A DNA stretch of 64,000 nucleotides, from assembly GCA_037903475.1 (NCBI GenBank), contig JBAJFG010000091.1, positions 310,001 through 374,000 of the forward strand, given 5' to 3'. The stretch's first letter is position 1. Each line of letters begins with the position of its first letter. The notes beneath the pieces are model-generated. The model was not told where the DNA came from and did not search any database. It saw only the letters and a list, made by a program, of their open reading frames with translations. Origin of the DNA: Ancylostoma caninum (lineage: Eukaryota > Nematoda > Chromadorea > Rhabditida > Ancylostomatidae). Position numbers and translations under genes: made by a program. Shown here piece after piece: positions 47,401-58,500 of this stretch.

Positions 47401-47900
47401 TCCTACCTTTACGCAGTCTATACGATAATCACTCACCACCGCTCGTTTGCTTCGTTGTCGTTTCGTGAATCGCTGCCCCACATAACAATGTTTGCCTGAA
47501 AGTGGAACCCTTCCAATAACTCAAGCTTAAATGGAAATATCTGAATCAGTACATAAATGAAACATATCTGCACCGCGCTCTCCCATATCTGGGATGGCAG
47601 AATACACGACCGACTGTTTTTAGCAGTTTGGTTGTACGCGACGGTCGCGTCGCGAAGAAGCATGAACGCACCATAAAGTCAACATCCGCTCAAATCTTCG
47701 TGTCTGAGATTTCACTTGATTTTGGGGTTTTGTGGTTACACATAATGTCACATCAACCAATGACGTGGCTTCTATTTTGTATGGTGTGCAAACTTTTTCG
47801 AAATGATAGACGGATTTTTTGGCTGCATAATCTCATCTGGGCCTCAACACGGGATGCTGCAGAAACAAACGGGAGGATCACGCAAATCCCACCACTGGCC
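44450..47900. other. no gene recognised
   Basis: Short frames only. Contains a threefold 35-bp repeat at 45283-45375 and, near 47330-47400, a segment that resembles 63880-63930 (ACCAGGYTAGCRRACCAAC). Confidence 0.5.
45283..45375. repeat. about 35-bp tandem repeat, three copies
   Basis: Units share TGCGCAAYCCTCTTACTCTC and TTCCTTAGCAAC with few changes. Confidence 0.88.
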
Positions 47901-47931
47901 TCCCACCCGCGACGCTATCTCAGTCAATGGA

Positions 47932-49285
47932 GCGGGCAGACCGCGGTACCAATATTTGGCGGACCGAAGCCAACTCCGGGTCAGCCTAATCAAGCGCAGT
48001 AGGCCAGATATCGGTGCGCGGCCAGCCCTAGAAAGGTCCGCGGTCGGCCTGCCGAAACGGTGTCGTGGCGTGCTGATAACGACAGTGATAGTTACTGATG
48101 ACGTGACATTTTAGCGATCAAATTTAACATCAGAAGAAAAACCTCCCCTTCTACCTTGGAAATTGCGCAGTCCAAACTGTTCCGAAAAATGGAAAGGCCA
48201 ACATCGCCAGGATTTATTTGCATTCTTCAGATTATGTTCTTGGAAATTTTTCCTTGTGTGACCGTTCATGAAGTTCATAGCATTAATGCAAAGCTTTCTT
48301 AACCCATTGACGACCGCGCCTATTTTTGCGTGTCTGGCGCGTGGGACCAACGCCCCTTTCAAGAGTGCGGCGCCCGCGGAGTTCCACACCTTTACGATAA
48401 GATAATTGGGACTAAAACAGATCTTCTTGCAGAAATAATTTGAAATCTACTTCCAGGAGATTACTAGTTTCATCGGATCAAAAAAGGACAGAATCTAAAC
48501 GCTTCTGGTTTCCACTAAGGCCGAAGGAAGTTTGTAGAAGGTGTTTTTAGTGTTATAAGGAAGTGTTCAGAAAGTTTACAGGTTCGTACGGCTCTAAACT
48601 GAGGAATAAGGAAGTGTAGGATGTAATGAACGTGTTTCTATGTAGGAAACGTGACTTTTCTTCAGAATATTTCCATCCACTACACAAAAAATGTAAAGCA
48701 ATCTTCCACGATTTCAAAATCTCATCCTTTTCATGATATTTGTCGCAATAAAGGAGAACACTTTCTTGAATTACAGTTGTTTTAGACCTCTTTAGGAAGT
48801 ATTGTACACATTTCATATGGAAGTACTACAAAACAGTTCGGAAATAGGGTCCAGTACTTGATAGTAGGGGCGCGGCTCACCGGTGAGCAGCGCGGTCCCA
48901 CGCGACCAAAAAAGCGCGGCTCACCGGTGAGCCACGCGGTCGTCAATGCGTTAATGAGAGCTTCGCCTCAAAGATATCTGAGGAGTGGCATCTACTCCCT
49001 GCAAACTGGCGTGGATTCCACTTCTTCAACAAGAAATGGATGCGCGAATCTTCTTGATTTCTTCAATACCGTCAGAGAAAGAATGTCGCTTCATGTGCAT
49101 CCCATTCTCACTGTCACTACGTTTGCAAAGGTCGCATCGTACATTGTGCGGGTCCTACGGGCCGAATTTGGCTGGTCAGCCAAATTTTCGATAAAGGACC
49201 GCGATCAGCCAAAAATTCGGCTAAGGAACGCGGTCATCCCGTTCCGCATTCGATGGTACCGCGGTCAGCCCGCTTTATTGTCTGA
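47932..49285. mobile_element. nested GC-rich palindromic element
   Basis: Inner terminal repeats at 48297 and 48957 (CCCATTGACGACCGCG and its inverse CGCGGTCGTCAATGCG) bound about 660 bp. The right end carries two CTCACCGGTGAG palindromes. Outside, GCGGGCAGACCGCGGTACCA at 47934 is inverted at about 49250-49269. The long plus frame at 48858-49451 is a compositional by-product. No transposase is visible. Confidence 0.6.
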
Positions 49286-50029
49286 GATGGAATTCGCACG
49301 CAGTCTGCTCACCTCATCCCCAAGATTGCAATGCAAAGGTGGTAGAGCGGTTATCCTGCTCCGTATATTATTCAGCCTGGAAGCTTGTAGACCAGAGGTG
49401 AGCGGATACGGGATTTTTCACGACTCGGATAACGGTGCGGATAACGAATAGTCCAAAAATGAGCGGATGACGGATACCAGTTAATGGATAAGCAGTCAAG
49501 ATGCCAGAATACACCACCTTCTACCAGATTAAAAAATGTTAAAAAAATAAAAGGATATGATATGAATTTTGTGGGAAAGAATAAGCGCATATTCTTCATC
49601 TTGTTAACCATCAAAATTCGCCATTCTGAACACGATGCTGAGCATGGAGTCATTATGAAGAGATGTGAATATGGTAACTAGAGTTTGCCAGGAAAAAAAA
49701 ACAACAACAGCTTCAAGTGACATCTGGATATTTATTGATTCAATTGGCACACTAGTTGCTTGTGATGATATGTGTCCTTGTAATTTCACTGCAGAGGTGA
49801 AGTTCCCGAAGGCTGGTCCTTCTAAGGTTTTTTTTTTGGGGATAGAGGAGCTGAAGGGGGCTGTAGCTTTGCTTCATATATCTTTTGTGGAGTTCTGATA
49901 AGCCTCCCCGTACTGACTGACTATTATGATCGTATTGCCTCTCAAACGCTATTTGATCAATAGATTCAAAAATCGATGGAAACAGTAGGACGCAATGAGC
50001 ATTCGAGATGAATCCTGCACGAAGGGGCA

Positions 50030-51650
50030 CCGGTGAGCTGCTCTCATAGCACCACGAGCAGCGCCAGCCCGCTGCCACTCGCTAAAAGCGGCGTCCGACT
50101 GCTGCCACATCGTCAGGAGCAGTGCGTAATCGCTGCTACGCTGCTGCCCCACCGCCCTCACATCGCCAGCAGCGTAGCAGCATACCGCATTTCCCGGATG
50201 GAGTGACGGTCCTGGCGCTGCGGTTGAATGTCTGAGAAATGCGCGTCCACCAACTCAGACACACGACCGCCCCTTGCGATGCATTATAACGGCCACCGCC
50301 CCGACAGCAGCAGAATAGACCTTCACCGCCCCGACAGTGGCAGAATGAAATTCTCGGAAAGTAGCTCCACGCTGACTACCGCGCTTTGCGTTGCAGAATG
50401 ATTGAGTACCGCCCCGACAGTAACAGGATAGATAAGCCCCGCCCCGACAGCAGCAGCACCGATGCCCTCCGCCCCGACAGCAGCAGGATAAATAAGTCTA
50501 CCTAAACTCTATGTGGACTACAGCACCTTGCGTCGCTCTCGCTGGCGACTGCGGGGCCTTGGTGGCGAACAATCGCGTCGGTCGCCGATGTTGCCAGCGA
50601 CAGCGACGCAGATACCATACTCCACGTGCAATAGTATAGTAGCAACTTAATCATGTTCTTTCACTACGTCACGGGAAACTCAAAGTAATTTCAAAGTGTT
50701 ATGGCGGTATTAGTAGTACTAGAGTGCTAGAGTGTGTTGTTAGAAAAAATTACGTCCCTAAAGATGTGTGGATTAATCGAAAATTTGTGGAGTAAATGTT
50801 AGATCTTTATCTTTATCTTTAGTAAATCTTTTTTGGTTGGAAACGCCGGCAAGAGACTTAGAAAGGCTGAATTAAGAAGGAGGAGGGGGAGGTCCGGCAC
50901 AGTCCTCTATAAGTGTGCGAAGCTACAGTTCCTAACAGTTGCGATGATGCCAACTATAACAGGATGCAATGACTGGGTAGTTCTAAATAGTTTTATACAT
51001 ATTGATGGTACCACTGCATTAGTATGTAGTAAAATGATGGGGGTCGAAATGATGGTGGGTATCAGCATGGATGGCCGAGTGGATAAAGCAGTGGACTCCC
51101 AATCATTCGACTTCAATGCAGAAGGCGAGGTGAGTGGGTTCGAATCCCGCTAAAGGCAGAAGGGTTAGGAAGAATCGAAAACTATGAAAAACCTCAGGAT
51201 TCTCTTTCATTTTTGTTTTCACGCATTGTTTAGTGATGGGGGTCGATCAGACGTCAAGGGAGAGTGAGAACGATTCTTATGACCATAACCGCGTTTGTCC
51301 CCTGGTTTCCGCATCTTCTGAATTTCCAAAATGTAGCACCGGAGGCGATAGGTGAACAGAAGCGTCTGCAATATCTCCTTAACGCCATTTCAACAAAATC
51401 AAGCCCTTTTAGCGACGTCTGCTCTCACAACACTACGAGCAGTGCTTGTCCGCTGCCGTATCGCTAGGAGCGGCGTGCAACCACTGCCAGACCGCCAGGA
51501 GCGGTGCCCATCCGCTGCCGCACCGCCTAGGGCGGTAACCTTACCGCCGCTACACCGCGAGCAGCGTGGCACCATACCGCATTTGCCGGATGGTGTGACG
51601 GTCCCTGGCGGTGTAGTGCAACGCAAGGGGCGGTGGAATGTCTGAGAATG
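50030..51650. repeat. GC-rich direct repeat pair plus short minisatellite
   Basis: About 230 bp at 50030-50260 recurs at 51420-51650 (CAGTGCTTGTCCGCTGCCG-like; ATACCGCATTTSCCGGATGG). Between them, at 50296-50495, the unit CCGCCCCGACAGCAGCAGRA recurs five or six times at irregular 35-60 bp spacing. This is not a CRISPR: the spacing is irregular and the units are short. Confidence 0.8.
51065..51160 (+). ncRNA. tRNA-Ser-derived sequence (pseudogene or SINE head)
   Basis: An A box TGGCCGAGTGG (51072-51082) and B box GGTTCGAATCC (51137-51147) are canonical and separated as in a tRNA with a long variable arm. The anticodon region ACTCCCAATC resembles tRNA-Ser. The acceptor stem does not pair, so it is not an intact tRNA. 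Confidence 0.6.
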
Positions 51651-51654
51651 AACG

Positions 51655-52065
51655 AAGGGTCCGACGTGGCTCAATAGTATGGCAAACGCAAGAATACGGG
51701 TCCGTGAATGGGGAAGAGGTGTGCTTTGGCTCAAGAGTGAGGAAGAAGCCAGGATACTGGTCCACCGATGGAGTGGAGGATCAGTACGCCCCTAGCCCTC
51801 TCCATCTGCCTCTGGAAGATGGCCTCGGCCCTCATTTGTGTTTATTTCTACTTGAGCGCAATTTTGCTTCGTACTCTCTCCCACAGTTTCGTTTACTCTC
51901 AATCGACCACCTCTACTTCCTCTTGGATGTCAAAACAGACTGTCGCCATTTATGGTATCGCAACAACGATTTCGAAAAGACATTCCCGCGCACAGCTGGG
52001 AGTGATAGGCCCTGGCGGGTCCATAGACACGTAAGAAATGCCGTGAAATCAAACGAGTAGATATA
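51655..52065 (+). repeat. minisatellite plus coding-like repeat, copy B
   Basis: 51655-51770 contains inverted units of the minisatellite at 13.4-16 kb (GAATACGGGTCCG, AGGATACTGGTCCACCGATGG). It is followed by the coding-like segment (DHLYFLLDVKTDCRHLW) that also flanks the other array. The pairing of the two in both places suggests that they moved or duplicated together. Confidence 0.65.
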
Positions 52066-52592
52066 CATATCATTACATGTTGAAGCCATATGACATATAT
52101 ATATGTGTGATGAAAAGAAAAGAAAAAAATTTTGGAAAGAAAAAGAAAAATTTCTAGTGCTAGCATAAGGAAAGGATAGCAGTTCAGCGTTAGCCGGCCA
52201 GCGAGACTGGTAGAACATACGCAACTCATAAAGAGGATTTCGTATTTGAACTCACAATCAATTAATGATTAGTTCTGCTTCTTTGTTAATACCTGAAGAC
52301 TTCGCTTGTGCGAAGGTTCTACACAGATCCCCCCTCTGCATGACGAGCACGTGTGGGCAGTGGCCTTTCTGGTAATGCGCCACGGGCACCGCTTGGTCAA
52401 AGAATTACGGTTGTTTCAACGTTGAGAGTACCACTTCGCACGATGCGCCATGTGCATCGCATGGCTACAGAGAGACAAAAGTTCGTGATTAGTGTTAACT
52501 TGCTGAGAAATGACACGTTCTTCGTAGGCAACAAAGTATAGAGTTTGTATGTATCTACATTTTAATACAGATACGAAGAACCGCTGCAATGA

Positions 52593-55500
52593 TCAGAGCC
52601 GGCTTTTGAACTCCTCTTTAGCGATCGTCTCCAAGTGAACCTAGAAACAATCAATTCTTCACAAATACTGTTCATGACTATCGGAAGAGCAAAAGCTTGC
52701 GCGTAAACCCACTTCATCTGGTCCATCAGCTAACCGTAACGATCTTGCGATTGTGAAGAAGAGTGAGAGTGGTGTGTCATTAGTAAGGCCACGCCCACCG
52801 AGCATTTGAATCGCTCTGTCCATTACTCGCAGAGCTGTGTTTGGTGCCACCACCTTGATCATAGCAATCTCTCGCTGTGCATCCTAAAGCTTGAGTTTTA
52901 AACCACTAATTCTTCTCTGTGACGTTAGTGTTTTGAAATTCTGGAATTTTCGACACACTGTACAAATATCATCGACCGAGAATGTACTAAAAGGACAACC
53001 ATGCAGCTTCAACGTGCTACTGTAGGACCGACTACCGAAATCGTAATAAAGCTGCACCGAACTGTTCAGTGATATCGTGAACCTGCGTGGAACTGCTCAC
53101 TGATGCCGAACACCGCGAACATCGAGATGCACTTAGCGACATCCGCCTGTCGAACTTGTACTTCCATTATGCCGGAATGTTGTTTGATGGCACCCTTACG
53201 GAGCAACATCGTTCAAACATGGCACAATTTCCACCTACTTGCTCACGTATCCCGGCCGAACATAAGGAACTTTAATCGTCGCTGATCACCAGGCTGATGG
53301 ATGGAGCAATTCCGGACATCTGACTCATTGGCCGGCTACGGTCTCTTCTTTTTCTTCTTTCATTTTCTTTCCTCATCCCCTTTGAACAATATTTCCTCCA
53401 TGAAGCTGTTTCCTTCTTTCTGCCGGAAGTAGCCAAAATTTTCTCTCAATTATTTCCCCCGTATATTTCTCTTTTCTTTCTTTTGGTGTTGTCATTTCAT
53501 TGTCTGATGTTGGCTGCGTTAATTTGATTTCTTTTCTTTATTTTATTCTATCTGTTAGAATTCACTCCTCATGTCGTTAAAACGAAAGGTACGAAAGGAT
53601 AAAAGAATTGATGTCCACCGTTTCCAGTCGACTTGTATCCAGTAGCAATTTCTGTTTCGCCTAGCAGATCCCGAGTAATCCTCCCTTCCAATTCGTGAGT
53701 TCGAGTTCATCATGGTGAAGGTTGTCCATTCAGCCGTGTTTCGAGTTTGACTACTTCTGATTTTGCCATCCACTAACGGGTTAGTTCCAAGAGGACCTGA
53801 CGCGAGAATACCTTTGGACGGCCGTAATTTGTTAAGGCACCGCCGCCAAAAGATCTTGCGATTGCTCCTGGGCCCAGGGGTAAGGAAACTGGCAGTTAGC
53901 CTTACAACACGTTCACCAGTTTATACCTACGTTGAGTCACACCTATGCTTTCCAAGCAGAAAAAAAATCGCAATAGCATAGTATTAGGTTGGTGCACAAT
54001 TAATGCGGCTTTTATTCGCGACTTCTCTTCTCAATGAAGGTTGAAGCTTTGCAAATGATTTGCTCATCGAAACAATCCTGTCTTTCCACTGATTTAAAGT
54101 GCTATCGAAAGTCGCATCCACATCCGCCATAATATGCTCTATCAATTCGGGTAGACTTGGAAGGTAGCAGAGTCATTTCGTGATCCCAGCAAACTTTTCA
54201 AAGACAGACCAATTAGCAAGGGTTAGTTGAAAGATAAAGTTGATGGCGTTCATATTCGTAAGGTACGAGCTTTACAGATGAGGAAAAAGAGGTTGGCCAT
54301 CGAATTGCAAGCACCGGGAATTTTGGGCTGCCTGGAGGTGGACGAAACCTTTACAACGAGAATGCTGACCGAACTCTTTAATATGGACCATTCGACCGTG
54401 GTTCTTCCTCTCAAAAGGCTCAGGTAAGCATGGAGATTGACCGAATGGGTCCGGAATTTACACCGACTTTCTGTAGCAAAACGAGCAGGTTCTATTTCTG
54501 AATGATCGCGTAAATAGAACCTCCTCTCCTTCCACGGCTGCCAAAAGTTCTTGGTCGTCGGAATTTGATCGTAAAGCTCTTACTGTAGGAATGTATCTTT
54601 CTACTGGAACTACTTAAATATTTTTCGAGTTGGCTTCGCTGATTTTTCTTTAGTCAAAATTCGTTGAGATCGTGGAATGAGTGTGCTGCATTCCAACCTT
54701 TCCTGAATTGGTAGGGCATGAGACGGTGAATGTTTTTAGGATTTTCGATAGCACCTTATGAAAGAAGAGGATTATTTACATTTAAAAAAATCGTTCAAGA
54801 ATCGTTGAGTTTCAACTAGGAGTCGCGCAAAAAAGCTGCATTAATTAAGCACCAACCCTATACTTTCCTCGAACGAATCTACCATGACTTATAACAACGG
54901 GCTTACTCTGTGTGTGTGTCTGTGTGTGTGTATGTGTGTGTATGTGTGTGTATGTGTGTGTGTGCGTGCGCGTTTGTCAGTGTGAAATGCAATTCGAGTT
55001 CGTGGCCCAGAGAAGTCTCTACAGCGTGGCCACTGTTGCTGCAGGGATGCGCCGGCGACCAAAAGTGGGGAAACGCCTGAAGACGGTTCCAGCGGTGTGA
55101 TAAGGGTGCGCTGACGTCCAGAAGTGCCTGGCGACGGGACCAACCGTGTGATAAGGATGCGCCGGCCTCCAAAAGTAGGGAAAGGCCTGGAGTCGGGTTC
55201 AACGGTGTGATAAGATTGCGCCGGCGTCCAAAAGGGGGAAAACACCTGGAGTCAGGTCCAACGGTGTGATAAGGGTGCGCCGGCTTCCACAAGTAATAGG
55301 AATTCGCTAGGCGGATCTACTTCTGCATGAGGAGTACGCTTATCCTGTTTCGGCGGACCCCCTTACTTAAAGGCAGAGGGCCACCTCGTTCTGCCTGTTG
55401 GATTTACCAACATATCCTAGACCTTCTCATCATGTTGATCCCTGGGATGTACATCAACAGGCACAGAAGCGACGAAATCCCCATTTTTGAAAGGCTCGAA

Positions 55501-58500
55501 CTGGATAAAAATTTGGAGCCCGAAGGCGGATCGCTCCAAGCTGTGCTGGCTGCCTGCCACGGCTGCCGCGTCGGTCAACGAGTCTTGGCGTGTCCAATCG
55601 ATAAGATCAACGGCTTCACATGTCAACTCGGGTTGGCAAACTGTTACCGACCCCGTCCTGGAAGACGGGTTTATAGACCATTCTGAGACAATTTATGTAT
55701 ACCGTTGGAACCATCGCGCCGAGTAGATGCAGAATCTGCTGTTAGCTGAACTACGAAAATGAGGTGGACCCCTGCCTTTAAATCACCTAGGTGTACATTG
55801 TTTCCTTTCGTATCCGTGTTCTCTTCCCTTTCCGGTTGTGTCTGAATGAATCACTCCTTCCTTTCCGTTTATATACATCGGTCGACCCTTATCACTTGAA
55901 TTACCAAAACAACCAGGTGAGCCTAAATCATTTCAAGATAACATTTGCACTGAATTGGTTGCACTCAATTCTTCACTTCCATAACTTCGCTCATATGGGA
56001 GAGCATAACTTCGTTCATGTGGATGGAATCTACCACCTACGTGATCAAGGGCTTCTCAGGAGAGCGATGGTAGAACTGCGTGGAAGGATACGGATTTTAT
56101 CAATCCATCTACACTTTTGTGTTTGCTTTATCGTGCAGTATGCGAGCTAAGCGAGCATCAGTAGAAGTCTGGATGTCAGGCATTAGCCGTACGGCCGGAC
56201 TGGCGAAGAAATAATGGGATTATGGGGTACCCCAAGATTCTTAAAGAGAAATTGCGCGGACTCATCATGGTGGGTAATATTTGGTCATGACCATGAAAAT
56301 CTTTCTCATTCTGTACTGTACAGAAAAAATATAGACAACCATGTGGTGGATAAACGCGTTGATGATCATGAGCAGCGCATCAAATAATAAGCCAATGCAA
56401 AGTCTCACAACAATTTTCAGAATAGCATACCATACCAGACCTATCACAAAAACAGTCAGGCATAAAATACGGGTGCTTTTCGTATTTATCATATAAAGTG
56501 ACGCCTTGCTGTCTCCTAGAACGAAGTTTAGACCGAGTAAATTTCCCGTAGTTTTTGGGTCAGGGATTTTTCACTATGCATTCTAACATTACTTCACAAA
56601 AAATTGAGATGCGGGTAGCTTTACACACCTTAGGTCCCAGTGTGTCAATCATATGCGCTGCCTTCAGTACAAGAAGTCTAGCCTGTTCGACTTCACAACG
56701 GGACACTGCTATCTGCTTGCGAATGGAGTCGAACTCGCGGAGGCGTCTTCGGAAAGCGATGCGATACGATACCTGGGATGAAATTAAAAATATGTAGTGC
56801 TCAATCAATGCATTTATAGGTTCCACCGAGTTCCTTTACAAACTGCAGGATCATCTGACTCACTCTTTCTTTCATAATGTCTAGGGCACGCTCGGCATGA
56901 CCGATCAACCGCATTGCATGGTGAATCCGTCCAGGGCCCAGCCTTCCTTGAGCAATTTCAAACCCACGGCCTTCCCCCAGGATTATGTTCTCCAGTGGTA
57001 CGCGCACGTTGGTAAATAGAATTTCGCAGTGACCGGCTAAAATATGCTGCTTTTCTGTTGAGCAATTCTCACGGCTAATAATTGAGGTCTTTTAACATGC
57101 CTGGTGGATCATCGCTGCCGAAAACATGGAGGTTTCTCACGATTTTCACACCATCCTGATCCATTGGAACGAGTACCATTGATTGTTGGTGCAGGCGAGA
57201 GGCCTGAAAGCGGGGTAAGTGATAGTAAGTGATACGCAGGCTGCTGCTTCGTACAGCTGTACTAATGTCCTTTGATGAGCCTGTTTGAGTAACTTCAGGC
57301 ATTCTGTGCAGAGGACAGTGAAACTAAGCTATAGTGAACGTGACATTGATTCGTTCTAGCGAACTACAAAGAAACAAACCTTCTGACCAACCACTTTACC
57401 CATAAATATGCATATTTTGCAATGAGGATGCGCGGCATTGCTGGTGAACCATTTCCTCGAATTTATGACGTATTCGTCTTCATCGCGAACAATCGAACCC
57501 TCAAACAATACGACGTGAGTTGGTCACAAAATTCTGCTTAGGAATGTGAGTATTCTTTCATACCTGAATATTCGTGGCGTCACTGCTCGCGACATCTGGC
57601 TCGGTCATTGCAAAACAACTTTTAATTTCACCATTTAGCAAAGGAGTAAGCCACTTTCTCCTCTGTTCGGCACTCCCGTACTTTATAAGAACTTCCATGT
57701 TGCCAGTGTCTGGTGCTTGACAGTTGAACACCTGGATTTGTACTGATATTACTATGAATGCTGCAACAAAAACGCCTCACCTCGGCCGCGAATGGACTCC
57801 TACCCATTACTTCGCAAATGTGCGCGTATTCGACGTTGGTCAGACCTGCTCCATACAGTCCATCTGGATCGATATGTTCGGAAATAAAAAGATTCCATGC
57901 CCCTAGAGATTTCGCTTTCTCCTGGAACCATGGGCTGTTAGCTGTTCAATCAATCTTTCCGATTCCAAAGAATAACTGGCACTCACTTTGATTTTTTCGA
58001 GTTCAGGGTTCGGAGTCCATCTGTTCGGTCCTTGGTAGTAATGCAACAGTTGAGTCTCGATTGGTATGATATCCTTGTGCACTATTTCCCTGACAAGTTT
58101 ATAGAACTTCTGCGCTTTTTCCGATATCGCTTGTGGAGTCATCGCTAGTAGATCTGAAGAAGAACTAATTGCTTGTGGCTTCATTGCTACAACTTCACTT
58201 GAAGAAAATGCGAAATCGCTTGCTTATGTGTATTCTGTCAAATTTTCAACGCTAGAAAGAGATCACTGTGTGACAGGCCTAAAAAACTCACCATGTTTAC
58301 TAATATTGTGCATTCTTTTGACGAAAGCCAATCCGTTTGCGGCCAGCAGCTTTGGCACTGGAGCCAATAAGTGCGCCTCCGCTGATGAAGCATTCTTCAT
58401 CAACGAACGCTTATACACTCCTGTAATTGATCAGTTCTTGCTCCGAAGAGTAAAATTGAGCTATCCAACCTTCGAGGACACAAGTGCAAGCTACCTTGAA

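Larger units (their letters stand above)
52884..56628. other. penultimate intron of the ACAD11-type gene
   Basis: This 3.7-kb intron holds a pyrimidine-rich tract (53335-53560), a mariner-like element, a (TG)n tract, the 58-bp minisatellite, a MITE and a nested hydrophobic ORF. Confidence 0.85.

Noticed and set aside
48858..49451. 197-codon plus-strand frame
   Set aside because: GC-rich palindromic sequence keeps it open; it has no domain motif and overlaps the nested palindrome.
50296..50495. Possible CRISPR array
   Set aside because: The repeats are short and irregularly spaced in a eukaryotic, satellite-rich context; no cas genes are present.
54889..55292. Two long overlapping minus-strand frames rich in His/Thr
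   Set aside because: They translate a (TG)n microsatellite and the 58-bp minisatellite.
55327..55686. 119-codon plus-strand frame as a gene
   Set aside because: It lies within the inverted ends of a MITE and shows no recognisable domain.
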